Shown one piece after another: positions 1 through 10,871 of a stretch of DNA of 64,000 nucleotides. The notes beneath the pieces were generated by a model that was not told the origin of the DNA, did no database searches, and saw nothing but the letters and a program-made list of their open reading frames with translations. The stretch's first letter is position 1. Each line of letters begins with the position of its first letter. Both the position numbers and the translations under genes were made by a program. The DNA lies in NCBI RefSeq assembly GCF_000218685.1, contig NW_006763300.1:827360-891359 (forward strand), in the 5' to 3' direction. This stretch comes from Serpula lacrymans var. lacrymans S7.9. Lineage: Eukaryota; Basidiomycota; Agaricomycetes; Boletales; Serpulaceae.

Positions 1-239
1 TACTGCAATCTCAATTTCAGAAAGTTCAGGTGCACCACACTCAAAATCATGTTCAACAACTGATAGTGCCTGTTACAATAACACATTTTCGGACTTTCCC
101 TTTACTTTTATTCTCCGCCTTAACCTTGTACTTTAGCCTTTACACAGGGTGCCATGTGGCATTTCCCTTTCTCGCGCCGCGTTGCCTTTCTTCTTATTTT
201 TAGACACAACTCTCTCACACAGTGGAGCTGGCCATGCGG

Positions 240-2012
240 TGTCGATGATGAGAACTGTTGTTAGAAAACCACACACAAAAACAAACTAACACACAATCCT
301 CCCAGATTCCACGGAACTTGTTTATGGGCTTTGCCTCCTAGAACAGTGGAGTGGTCTGGTTGTTCGTGGGGTGGTACATATAAAGATCCTTCAAAGTAAA
401 ACCCAGAGGTGTATGAGTGTGGGTTTTGAGGAGGAGGGATAGTTGAATTTATAGAAGGATAGGGGCTTTGTGATGAGTATAGACGAGCACTACCTTGCTA
501 ATCGTAGCACAAGGTAGGTTTGAGAACGACAATATGACGAGGTTCCCAGTGATAGCAGGCTCCTGACGCACAAACTGTAGTGCTCAGAAGGACTCTAATC
601 GAAAGGGATGACAATGACTTCAAAAGTGGGAAGTGTTGTGACCACACTGGATCACAAGTAACAGAGTAGTGAACTTGAGAGTAGAGAAGAAGTCTGGATT
701 GGAGTTCTTGTTTTTTTTTTACAAGGTAAAATACAGGGGTTTATATAGTAAAAGAAAAGTAGGCTATGCACAGTATAGCTGTGCAAAAAGAATGAGAAAG
801 AACATGAAGGAAGGAATGTATACTGACGAATCCTGCGTAGGTAGTACAGGATAAGATTGTCAAAAAAAGGAAAAGAAAGAGATAGAACAATGAATGCTGT
901 GAGTAATGTCACAGGTTTGTACAGCCATAAAGTAAAGTCCAATAGCAAAAAGAGAGCAGGAAAATCAGGATGTCATGGGAAGATGCAGTAAAAAAAAGGG
1001 CAAGGCAAAACACTATCAGTATCAACACAGTTCCTTTATTGTCAGTCAGGCATTCTAAAAAAATATGTGTCCATAAAAATGATTCAAAAATCAAAAATAA
1101 TCGCACTGTAAATGAATGTTCTGCTGAAAAAAAAGAAACTGGAGCCACCGGTCCACCACCTAGTCCAAATCCGACAGTTCCATGGCCTTACCAATGGACT
1201 GGTTGTGTTGGACCACCTGATCAAACGAGGGAGGGAGAGGAGTAGTCCAATTTGGAACAAGTGAGTCCCAGGCAGCGTGTGGTAGGTGTAGTTGTAGCGA
1301 AGACGATGGACAAAAGATAAGTGTACCCAAGTGAATGGGACAGCGATTAACATGGGCGACGCAAGGGGATGAACCTTCTCCAGCTCAAAAATTACCCACC
1401 CACGCTCCAACTAGGCAAGACGAGCGACCGATGTTTTGATGGTATATGATGGCAGATCGACGTCATGAAGATGGACCTGTTGCCCTATTTGGACCGGCCG
1501 CCGGGGCTTTGCTGATATCAGCAGTGGCACGTGGTAGTCAACGGATTGGCGACGGAAGCGGATAGGAAGTGGTGACATCAGAAATGGTGGGGGTGCAAAT
1601 AAGATGAGGAGGAGGAGGGTGGAGGTGACAAACAAGTGGATTAGAATGGGGATCCAGAAACGACTGTCAGGTGAGAATAAAAAGGAGAGGAAGGGGCCCA
1701 TGGTGGGGCTAGGCAAAGGAAGGGGAGTAAGGGAAACGACAAAAGCGAGGGCGCAATGCAATGTGTAGCCAGTGGCAACGCAAAAATTTGCCGAAATGCC
1801 GAAATGCGGAAAGTACCGGATGGAAAAGCAAAGGTGAGCGTGACTGGATTGCCTAATAGAGGTGGTGCTGATCAGCCACAAGTTCAAAAAGGGCAATATT
1901 AATTACTATTCCACATGGCACTGTGCCTGTGTGGCGCAAAGGCGAGTCTTTTTGAATATTCGCTTCATTATTGACACCTGTCCATGCTACCAATCAACTT
2001 TGGTGCATGACA
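240..2012 (-). mobile_element. 1.8-kb TGTC...GACA repeat, copy 1
   Basis: This is a 1773-bp repeat on the minus strand. Its ends read TGTCGATGATGAG at 240 and CATGACA at 2006-2012. It is the inverted partner of copy 2 (8165-9980) and nearly identical to it, but lacks about 40 bp near position 615-625 that copy 2 retains. The flanks are GCGG on both sides (236-239 and 2013-2016), which could be a 4-bp target duplication. On its sense strand it is pyrimidine-rich and carries a TATATAAA box and an AATAAA signal, so it resembles a solo LTR. No reverse transcriptase, integrase, gag or primer-binding site is visible beside it. Its internal long ORF is broken here by a TAG stop and a frameshift (compare copies 3 and 4). 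Confidence 0.8.
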
Positions 2013-2211
2013 GCGGGCTAGGCCCCATGACATCATCAGCCACTGTCTCTATCAACTGTATAGTACACATGTACAAACAAAACCTGTAGTAGTATATATA
2101 CCCCAATAGATCCAGGAGACTCCTCAGCGAGTCCTCCTGTTGTATACCAACTAACTCTCTGCATTCTAAGGGGTAACCACTCCCTCATCATCTTTCTCTA
2201 TAGTGTGTTCC
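2013..2211 (-). repeat. Inner 199-bp extension of inverted repeat, left arm
   Basis: This 199-bp stretch continues the inverted repeat beyond the end of repeat copy 1. It matches 7966-8164 in reverse complement and stops sharply at 2211/7966. It contains a TATA-like run (around 2090-2100) and an imperfect palindrome around 2115-2140. Copies 3 and 4 do not have it, so it is probably flanking DNA duplicated together with the repeat rather than part of the repeat itself. Confidence 0.75.
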
Positions 2212-2372
2212 AATTTACACATAACTAAATCTCCCAACACCTATCTAGATGTCATACCTGACGTACTCAACAATGCATGATCATATAACGCAAAATTGTA
2301 ATCCTTGGGCAACGTATATGAAGGTAAATAAGGGTTTTGTAACAGTAACAATGAGAACGAAGACAACACCAC

Positions 2373-3011
2373 TTAATGAAGCTCACAAACACCAAATGTC
2401 TGTGCACAAACAGCGCAAGTACCTTGACTAAGTGACCTTACACTCATACAATCTTGCCATTCCTCTACTAATGCCTTCTTCTCAGACATAGTACGCTTCA
2501 CAGGAAATTTAACAGGCAATTTGACAGGTGATTCCATGCTAACCGAAACCGCTGGAGGTTCAGTGTTCCTTCTTGCTGTCTGTCTCTCACACCTGTGATG
2601 AAGCGTGTTTCTGACATCCGCTACATCATCAAAAGGAGGAGGCAAAATGCTCTTGCCAGATAAAATTCTCTGATGACGAACATGCTTAAACAAGTATAAT
2701 AAACATGAGCAATAATGGTTACACACATGTGTATGCAGGCAATCACAAATCCATAGCTTCTTATAACACAATCCAATAGCAATACCATGAGCCTCTGCAA
2801 TTGAACGTAAATTAGCAATAGAAAAGAACTCAAAATCTTCAACAAGAGCGCACAAAGACGCAGTACTAACTACAAGATAATTCCCTTGTGGATACATGCG
2901 TCTCAAATCAATTATTTTCTTGTACATAGAATAGAAGTCAAATCTCTTGCGCAAACATTCACTAGACATAAAAGAAGTACCATCCCCTGCCGTGAGTTCA
3001 TTAGAAGACAC
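2373..3011 (-). pseudogene. Helitron/PIF1-type protein, N-terminal fragment
   Basis: This open frame of 212 residues has a cysteine/histidine-rich C-terminal part: HTHVCNHYCSC, then VEEWQDCMSVRSLSQGTCAVC near the end. The layout resembles the region ahead of the helicase domain in Agaricomycete Helitron-encoded proteins. That family assignment is from memory and tentative. The frame stops just after the CAVC motif, with no rolling-circle replicase or helicase domain following, so it is a fragment. A diverged paralogue lies at 6723-7235 on the same strand, sharing FDFY, the IA(N/D)L..IA(E/D)AHGI segment and LYVFKHAR-like ends. It sits between the inverted arms of repeat pair 1. Confidence 0.4.
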
Positions 3012-4152
3012 ATAAGGAACAGATTCTTATCACAAATAGCAAATCACAACAACGAAGAGTTAAACATTAAATCAGTCACGCAAAGACAAAAAAGAGAACC
3101 ATGCACCAGCATTATTCACAGTCAGAATATTAGGGGCCAGGCAAAACCCATCTTCGACAGATACTGTTCGCAAAGAATCAGCTGCCACTTCAACACACAT
3201 TTCTATTGGTGCTCATATAATTCTCGCATGCCCACTTGAAAAGACGCCGCCGACGAGGAAGACACAGCGCAACGGGAAATCATGATGACAGTTGGTAGAG
3301 AAATGGCTACGAAGCAGACGACCCGAGAGCGATGTACAATTATGCTAACATTCTCATGCCACAACCGGACCGACCTCCGTCAAATTTCTTGAGGGCAGGA
3401 TTTATTTTGCCATACCTGTCCCATTCTGGGCCAAGAATTTATTATAGACAACCCCACATATATTTTTGTTGTCTACATCAACACCATGAGTTCTCAGACC
3501 CCCAAGCCATCCATTCCTTCCAGCTGGACATTGCTGTTTACAGAACTTGCAGCACAGTGTGCTATTTCACTTCCAGCAAGCATTAATTTGCATGCACACT
3601 AAAGGGCCTGACCTCCTCCAGCCACAGCCAGGATCCCAGTGGGATTGGAATACAAGAGTCCTCAAGGGCAGGTTTTCTAACACTATGGATAAAGTTTCCA
3701 AATACTTAAACAAATACAAATGCAAGTCAGAAAAAATATGGCTTTGACACAAGCTCATTATAATTGCAGTCTTTTGATCAGACATTATGAGTTTGGGCAG
3801 CATCAAAGTCTCGCACATGCTCATAAACAAATCAAATATATATATGATGAACAGATGTTACATATACAGTTAAAGAGGTGCCCCAAAATAATATTATACA
3901 GAAGCCATCACAATACAGCTACATCATAAAATCAGTGATGTCACCAGATATAAAAAACGACATAACTTATCAATGCACAACTGATGGTCCTTGCATCAAC
4001 AAAATCTTTGGAATTAAAGGTGATTCACTATTTAATGATGTTGGACACAATAGCGCTGAGTGTGTTAGCTGTGGTGTGTTTAAGGAGACAGACTAATCAC
4101 ATTAATACAGAAGTAACAAGATTTACATCCCCAGCTCTCATTTCAAATCCAC
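3012..4152. other. No gene recognised
   Basis: This AT-rich stretch lies between the inverted arms of repeat pair 1. Short open frames occur on both strands but none has recognisable motifs, splice structure or repeats shared with the rest of the window. It is probably old transposon debris. Confidence 0.5.
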
Positions 4153-5624
4153 TCACTGGCGTTGTTCATGATAGTTGAAGGATGAGAATATTACCGCAAA
4201 AAGTGAAATCAATACTGTGCTCGTTTCCAAGCAAGTGAAGCAGATCATTTTTGACAATGATTGGCCTAAGTGACGAGACAGCAACAAACAAGCTTTCCAA
4301 TAAGAGTCAGGTAGCATAGGATGGTGACGCAATGTGAATAGCTGTAGGTCAGATGAATCAACAGAGATGTCGCCTTCAAGGAATATCCATTGACGTAGTG
4401 TAAGCTTCTTGACGTTGATGTTAAAGTTGCAATTCTTCAACAGAGGCACATTGACCAAGACAGGACAAGGACTTTGGGAGCTGTACAACAGTCTTTTGAC
4501 ATATGCCATGCTCTTCTAAACGATAATTTCATGAGTTTATCACAATAAATTGAGACATTGAATTACGGGTAGTTCCTTTTTCATCCAAATACAAATTCTT
4601 CCTATAGCAGGATCAGAGTCACCATCTTTATGAGTTGTAGTGATGTTCATTGCAACAAAAAATATTGGGTATACAAGGAAAGTTTGCTACTGGACGCACA
4701 CTGGAAACAACATATATAGTACACAGAGCTTAGTCAAGGCACGTGAAAAATAATGTGTGAGACCTGAAGAGACTGATCAGAAGTGATGGTTAGTCATTTA
4801 TCTAGCACAGTCATACTGCTACTCACACTTGCAGAGTGATGTTTATCAACTCGAGGTTTTCTTGTTTCATGTTTTGAATGTCAGCCTCGTCATCAAGATT
4901 GTGCTTAAGGACCATCATGTTACCCTTGATGAAACTGTCAGTTTTCAACTTGTTGTTGTCTATATAAAATATTATACAATCCAGGAGGAAGCTGTGGATT
5001 GAGTCATTTCTGATGATGGAGAACTCTTTGCATATGGTGATAATAAAGGGCAGTGTCATATTCAGAGTGTTTGGGAGCAACTTAACTGTCATTCTTGTAA
5101 CCTGAGGAAACATTACGAGATTGGAGTAGTTACTCTTCAAGATCCAATCTTCTACATTGAAATCATCAGTGGATTTGATGACTTCAATCCCGATGTCGAT
5201 AGGTACATCTACTATTGTTGGCTCAATAGTGTGAGTCTCATAAGATAATCCTTTGAAGGTTCTAGGATATAACTTTGCCTGTTTAAGTTGTCAAAAATAA
5301 TCATGATACTTGAATGATACTTGACACCTACATGTTCAAACCTCGCAAGTCTTTGAGATATTGCTAGGAGGGGAGTGACAATGGTATGGTTGATGCTCTC
5401 AGTAATGATTACTTGTCTTGAAGCATGACAATACTCTGCAGTGGAAATGACAAGGTCCTGGATAGTGAATGGGGTGGTGATGTAGTGAAAGATATAACCT
5501 AACAAAGTAAGCATATGGTACAATGGCCTTGATTCATTGAAAGGAACAAAATCATTGGCAAACACATCCCAACCTGTCTTGATCCAAATTTGGAGCTTGA
5601 TCCACCAATCAGCAAATTTTGCTC
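4153..5624 (-). pseudogene. Remnants of an unrecognised gene
   Basis: Three minus-strand open pieces follow one another: about 5624-5212 (starting AKFADWWIKLQIWIKTGWD), 5140-4823 and 4509-4153. They are hydrophobic or mixed in composition, with protein-like stretches, and are separated by short gaps. This is what an old multi-exon gene or a decayed transposon ORF would look like. I do not recognise the family, and no catalytic motif is evident. The pieces could also be unrelated chance frames in AT-rich DNA. Stops and shifts between pieces prevent a confident spliced model. Confidence 0.25.
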
Positions 5625-6088
5625 AGTCTCCTGAACTTTTGTTCAACACTGCTTCCAGTGCCTTGGTTAGCCTGGATCTCTTACAAATGTGCAGTGAGAT
5701 GCATAATCTTCTCCTGCATATAGTAAAGGTAGTAAAGGATGGCATTTATGTCCACTGCCTGTTTTTGCAACAACATGTTGACTTATTTTCTTTGTAAAGT
5801 AATAAAAATGTAACTGGGGGTCCCCACTTGCTATCTGTGGATCTACCTCTTCCCAGCTGGATATCAGATCTCAATCTCCAACTACTCACACTATAGTATT
5901 TAGAATTTTATGTAAAGTTATAGTAATAAACCCTGGTTCGAACATTTATCAGGGGGTGGTCCACTTGTTAAGCTAACAACCCTTCTCCAACTGGTGGAGG
6001 CAAGTGCCCAGTCTGGTCAGAGGTATCTGAGGAAGAAGTTTTACGTATTTTCTAATCAACAATGGTTCTGCACCACTGTTGAGCTATA
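5625..6088. other. No gene recognised
   Basis: The stretch is AT-rich apart from a GC-richer part around 5815-6030. There are no coding signals and no repeat shared with the rest of the window. Confidence 0.5.
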
Positions 6089-6366
6089 CACAGCAAGCAT
6101 AACCAACTTTTGTCATACTCATAATTGATGGAAAAGTCTGAAAGTAGCTGAAATATTTGATTGCATTTTGGACCTACAAAATGATGTCTTTTTGTTGACA
6201 TATTCCCATAAATACTATATTTTTGTGTGGATATGTAGAAATATGTTAACAAAAATACATTATTCTGATAAAGTCTTGTAGGTCCAAAATGCAATTAAAC
6301 ATTTTAACTACTTTCAGACTTTTTCATTAATTTTGGGTGTGACAAAAGTTGGTTATGCTTGCTGTG
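6089..6366. mobile_element. Palindromic MITE (278 bp)
   Basis: The left end CACAGCAAGCATAACCAAC (6089 onward) is the exact reverse complement of the right end at 6348-6366. Arms of roughly 90 bp (6089-6180 and 6275-6366) pair with few mismatches. Even the central part pairs again (TTTTTGTTGACATAT near 6188 against ATATGTTAACAAAAA near 6242), so almost the whole element can fold into one hairpin. It has no coding capacity. TA lies directly beside the left end and one base beyond the right end, which fits a TA target duplication of the Tc1/mariner (Stowaway-like) type. The superfamily is an inference. Confidence 0.8.
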
Positions 6367-6722
6367 ATAGTACTCCCCTTGACACTGGGGCTGTGTATAG
6401 TTTGGTTCAATTCTTTCCTAGTAATTTGTCCTGAGGAGCTCGTCTGTAGAATTGGGTTACACACTTGGTTTACATGGGCTAGCAAAAGCTCAACGCCAAC
6501 TGGCACCCAAGTCTTACTGTTCAAATGGTGTCCACTTAACCCTGTGGTTCGGGTTTGCACAAATTGCAAAATGAATCTTGATGAGGCACTCTCTGGCACA
6601 TGCACACTTTCAGCTCCAAGTTTGTCCTGCTGCAGTTGTTGCCTTTTTAAGCGTTGACTCTGCAATGTATCGCATACTTTGCTTGTATCACCAAATAGTT
6701 CTGTTAATTCTGCACATCCTGT
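6367..6722. other. No gene recognised
   Basis: The plus strand is open for about 100 codons (6349-6657), but the frame overlaps the MITE end and has no recognisable motif. I see nothing else. Confidence 0.5.
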
Positions 6723-7235
6723 TCACTTCCTCTGCCACCTGGCATGTTTAAAGACATACAGTATTTGTTTACACTGTGCCTTACACTCATGCAAATGGAT
6801 AGCATTACGCAGCCATGCCTTTTTAAAAGTTCTGCCAATATTGATGCCATGAGCATCTGCAATGCCACACAAATCTGCAATGGAACAAAATTCAAAATGA
6901 CTTAACAGTTCAGATATAGATGGAGGACTAACAACAATGCAAGGACCTTTAGGATACAAAGATGCTTCATTCACACCACCCTCGAATACACAATAAAAAT
7001 CAAAACACTGTTGTAGACAAGCGCTAGATATAAACAAAATCCCATCCTTGGACATTATTTTGTTGGATGTCACATACGGCAATACACCTATCACAATTAT
7101 CTCACACACAAGTAAACAACACAATATAGGTAAAAAGAGGCCCAAAATCAGTGAAGGTAGGAGAGCAATAAAGAAAGGACTTATTGATACTGGCGCTGCC
7201 AGCGAGCACATACTTGGCTGCAACGATATAATCAC
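6723..7235 (-). pseudogene. Second Helitron-type N-terminal fragment
   Basis: This open frame of 170 residues is paralogous to 2373-3011. Shared positions include SSACLQQCFDFY, YPKGPCIVVS, SIADLCGIADAHGI and QILYVFKHARWQ. The probable native part starts at the internal MSKDG. The frame ends right after the conserved FKHAR block, earlier than its paralogue. The two differ at many positions, so they come from separate insertions or an old duplication. No replicase or helicase domain follows. Confidence 0.35.
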
Positions 7236-7965
7236 TTACACTGACTGCAAGGGCTTCAGGATATACACCCTCGAAAAAATTGGGCAAAATCACCCACCTT
7301 GTTGTCTAATATTGTCATGAAGCCTTCTTCTGTGGAAGAGCTTGCCACGCTATTGGATATCATCATCTCCAACTCCAAATGTTAGTTGAGGAGGGTTCTG
7401 TGGGTAGCAAATAGCCATTGCTCTGTCAATTGCTCTGCAAAATGAGGTAAATTAGATTTCTGATAAGTAATGCTGTGTTCTTCCTCTTTTTATGACATTA
7501 TTTCTTTTTCTATAACATATTGTGTTTGTGATCTGCATTATTTACATTCCAATTGTATAGTTTGTATTTGATCTCCGCCACCATTCATTATTTAGAACTC
7601 ACAACCAACTCCATTTACAGCTAAATTCATAATAATAGACCAATATTTTGAAAAATTACATGCACATGCTGACTTTCCACTGGGTTGATTTGAGTTGGAA
7701 TATTAGACTAAATCTTAAAAAAGGCTAAACTGATATGGTTAGACTCTGACAGAGTCACATGCTGGTAGCCAGCACTGTAAAATTATTCACACTCCATTTT
7801 GTCTTCTTGTATGTGTGCTCTCACATGGTGGTTTATCAATATCCATTTAGCTGTACTGTTGTTAACCGTTGATTCAGATGGGGGGCTATTTAGACATCAC
7901 AAAGGTCACATAAGCTGAAGCTCCGCTCGGCACTGTAACAACCAAGATATACTCTGGCGCACACA
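7236..7965. other. No gene recognised
   Basis: AT-rich sequence without long open frames, bounded on the right by the inner breakpoint of the inverted repeat at 7966. Confidence 0.5.
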
Positions 7966-8164
7966 GGAACACACTATAGAGAAAGATGATGAGGGAGTGG
8001 TTACCCCTTAGAATGCAGAGAGTTAGTTGGTATACAACAGGAGGACTCGCTGAGGAGTCTCCTGGATCTATTGGGGTATATATACTACTACAGGTTTTGT
8101 TTGTACATGTGTACTATACAGTTGATAGAGACAGTGGCTGATGATGTCATGGGGCCTAGCCCGC
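7966..8164 (+). repeat. Inner 199-bp extension of inverted repeat, right arm
   Basis: Reverse complement of 2013-2211, directly adjoining repeat copy 2. It has the same TATA-like run and imperfect palindrome as the left arm. The junction sequence CCCGC precedes the TGTC end of copy 2. Confidence 0.75.
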
Positions 8165-9980
8165 TGTCATGCACCAAAGTTGATTGGTAGCATGGACAGG
8201 TGTCAATAATGAAGCGAATATTCAAAAAGACTCGCCTTTGCGCCACACAGGCACAGTGCCATGTGGAATAGTAATTAATATTGCCCTTTTTGAACTTGTG
8301 GCTGATCAGCACCACCTCTATTAGGCAATCCAGTCACGCTCACCTTTGCTTTTCCATCCGGTACTTTCCGCATTTCGGCATTTCGGCAAATTTTTGCGTT
8401 GCCACTGGCTACACATTGCATTGCGCCCTCGCTTTTGTCGTTTCCCTTACTCCCCTTCCTTTGCCTAGCCCCACCATGGGCCCCTTCCTCTCCTTTTTAT
8501 TCTCACCTGACAGTCGTTTCTGGATCCCCATTCTAATCCACTTGTTTGTCACCTCCACCCTCCTCCTCCTCATCTTATTTGCACCCCCACCATTTCTGAT
8601 GTCACCACTTCCTATCCGCTTCCGTCGCCAATCCGTTGACTACCACGTGCCACTGCTGATATCAGCAAAGCCCCGGCGGCCGGTCCAAATAGGGCAACAG
8701 GTCCATCTTCATGACGTCGATCTGCCATCATATACCATCAAAACATCGGTCGCTCGTCTTGCCTAGTTGGAGCGTGGGTGGGTAATTTTTGAGCTGGAGA
8801 AGGTTCATCCCCTTGCGTCGCCCATGTTAATCGCTGTCCCATTCACTTGGGTACACTTATCTTTTGTCCATCGTCTTCGCTACAACTACACCTACCACAC
8901 GCTGCCTGGGACTCACTTGTTCCAAATTGGACTACTCCTCTCCCTCCCTCGTTTGATCAGGTGGTCCAACACAACCAGTCCATTGGTAAGGCCATGGAAC
9001 TGTCGGATTTGGACTAGGTGGTGGACCGGTGGCTCCAGTTTCTTTTTTTTCAGCAGAACATTCATTTACAGTGCGATTATTTTTGATTTTTGAATCATTT
9101 TTATGGACACATATTTTTTTAGAATGCCTGACTGACAATAAAGGAACTGTGTTGATACTGATAGTGTTTTGCCTTGCCCTTTTTTTTACTGCATCTTCCC
9201 ATGACATCATGATTTTCCTGCTCTCTTTTTGCTATTGGACTTTACTTTATGGCTGTACAAACCTGTGACATTACTCACAGCATTCATTGTTCTATCTCTT
9301 TCTTTTCCTTTTTTTGACAATCTTATCCTGTACTACCTACGCAGGATTCGTCAGTATACATTCCTTCCTTCATGTTTTTTCTCATTCTTTTTGCACAGCT
9401 ATACTGTGCATAGCCTACTTTTCTTTTACTATATAAACCCCTGTATTTTACCTTGTAAAAAAAACAAGAACTCCAATCCAGACTTCTTCTCTAATTTCAA
9501 GTTCACTACTCTGCTGCTTGTGATCCAGTGTGGTCACAACACTTACCACTGCTACCACTGTCAACTGCTGTCATCGTCACTTCCCATTTTTGAAGTCATT
9601 GTCATCCCTTTCGATTAGAGTCCTTCTGAGCACTACAGTTTGTGCGTCAGGAGCCTGCTATCACTGGGAACCTTGTCACCTCGTCATCCTCGTCGTTCTC
9701 AAACCTACCTTGTGCTACAATGAGCAAGGTAGTGCTCATCTATACTCGTCACTAAGCACCTATCTTCTATAAATTCAACTATCCCTCCTCCTCAAAACCC
9801 ACACCCATACATCTCTGGGTTTTACTTTGAAGGATCCTTATACATACCACCCCACGAACAACCAGAGCACCCACTGTTCTAGGAGGCAAAGCCCATAAAC
9901 AAGTTCCGTGGAATCTGGGAGGATTATGTGTTAGTTTGTTTTTGTGTGTGGTTTTCTAACAACAGTTCTCATCATCGACA
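8165..9980 (+). mobile_element. 1.8-kb TGTC...GACA repeat, copy 2
   Basis: This is the longest copy, at 1816 bp. It starts TGTCATGCACC and ends CATCATCGACA. Sense-strand features are a pyrimidine-rich first half with a long frame from 8281, an AATAAA signal at 9137-9142, and a TATATAAA box at 9430-9437 followed by a C/T-rich leader. This resembles the U3-R-U5 layout of a fungal LTR. The long frame is interrupted by a TAG where copies 3 and 4 have TGG (around 8764), and then by a shift near 8930. The right end abuts a truncated helicase gene. The flanks CCGC (left) and CCGT (right) are near-matching 4-mers. Confidence 0.8.
9430..9437 (+). promoter_or_regulatory. TATA box inside repeat copy 2
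   Basis: TATATAAA stands upstream of a C/T-rich stretch. The same motif is visible in copy 1, and copy 3 also keeps a TATATAGTAAA-like version. It would be the core promoter if the repeat is an LTR. Confidence 0.45.
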
Positions 9981-10605
9981 CCGTGCATGGAAGATTAGGT
10001 CCACAGTTTCGAAAGATGCCCTTGGATCTTTACCCCTTGTTCCAGGAATGCCTGTGATGATCACAGAGAATGCTGCAATCAATAGCAAAGTAGTTAATGG
10101 AAGTGAGGGGACTCAAGAATGTTATATGGGAGACTGATGAAGAGGGCCATTATTATGCATTGTGTGCTTACGTTCATGTACCCGCAGCTACATTGACTTT
10201 GCCTGGATTAGAGGAAGGAACAGTGCCTGTGTTTCCAGCACCCACTACATTCAAATACAAAATTAATGAGATGTTACATTCAATATCAAGGAAGCAATTA
10301 CCTATGCTGCCAGCCTTTGTATTTACGGATTACAAAGTCCAGGGACATTCATTATTGAACATCATTGTTGATCTTGCTAGCGCTACTTGTCTACAAAATG
10401 TCTATGTCATGCTATCTCGAGCAACTTCATTAGAAAGCATTGGAATATTGCATTGGTTCTCATCCCATGATGTATACAAACAGCTTTCTGGTGAGTTGCG
10501 TGAAGAATTTGCACACTTAGAGGATCTAGACATCATTACAGCACTTGAATTTGAGAGTGAATTTGACTATCTTGGTGCGACCTTACCAGTTATGAATGAG
10601 GCATA
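9981..10605 (+). pseudogene. PIF1-like helicase C-terminal fragment
   Basis: The translated sequence carries C-terminal hallmarks of PIF1/Helitron-type superfamily 1 helicases: LPLVPGMPVMITEN and NSKVVNGSEG, then FVFTDYKVQGHSL (motif V-like) and VYVMLSRATSLESIG (motif VI-like). The ATPase half with the Walker motifs is absent, because the gene is cut off by the end of repeat copy 2 at 9980. There is also a frameshift near 10100-10115 (after NGSEG the sequence resumes as LKNVIWETDEEG in another frame). The fragment is therefore non-functional. It may derive from the same type of element as the N-terminal fragments at 2373 and 6723, but it lies on the opposite strand. Confidence 0.75.
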
Positions 10606-10871
10606 ACTTTGTTTGCCAAAAAATAGTGCAAATCCTAAACAATGATGAGTTGGACACCATTTGGAGGAAAGTTAATTGTCTGTTCTTGGTTACTCATACA
10701 CAACCTAAATTGTTCCATCTGCATTCATTTGGGAAGCCTTTTGGAGAGATTAGTGGGTATTTAGTTACCAGCTTGGGTCGAAGCACTTTGCAATGAGCTT
10801 TTCTGTAGTTGTTCCACCAAAAAACCCATCAAAATCAATGTGAGCATCATTGACAAATGACTTTAACACAA

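Noticed and set aside
1411..1896. 161-residue frame in repeat copies 1 and 2 as a separate protein
   Set aside because: It is the broken form of the longer frame seen in copies 3 and 4, ended by a TAG where those copies have TGG.
2500..2560. Short tandem repeat encoding VKLPVKFPVK as a possible array
   Set aside because: Only three imperfect units inside the Helitron-type fragment. There is no CRISPR-like spacing, and CRISPR is not expected in a fungal genome.
240..9980. A complete LTR retrotransposon bounded by copies 1 and 2
   Set aside because: The two copies are inverted, not direct, and no protease, reverse transcriptase, RNase H or integrase motif lies between them.
8165..9980. Standard 5-bp LTR target duplications at the repeat copies
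   Set aside because: Direct 5-bp matches are absent at all three complete copies. Only a 4-bp GCGG match at copy 1 and a near match at copy 2 exist.
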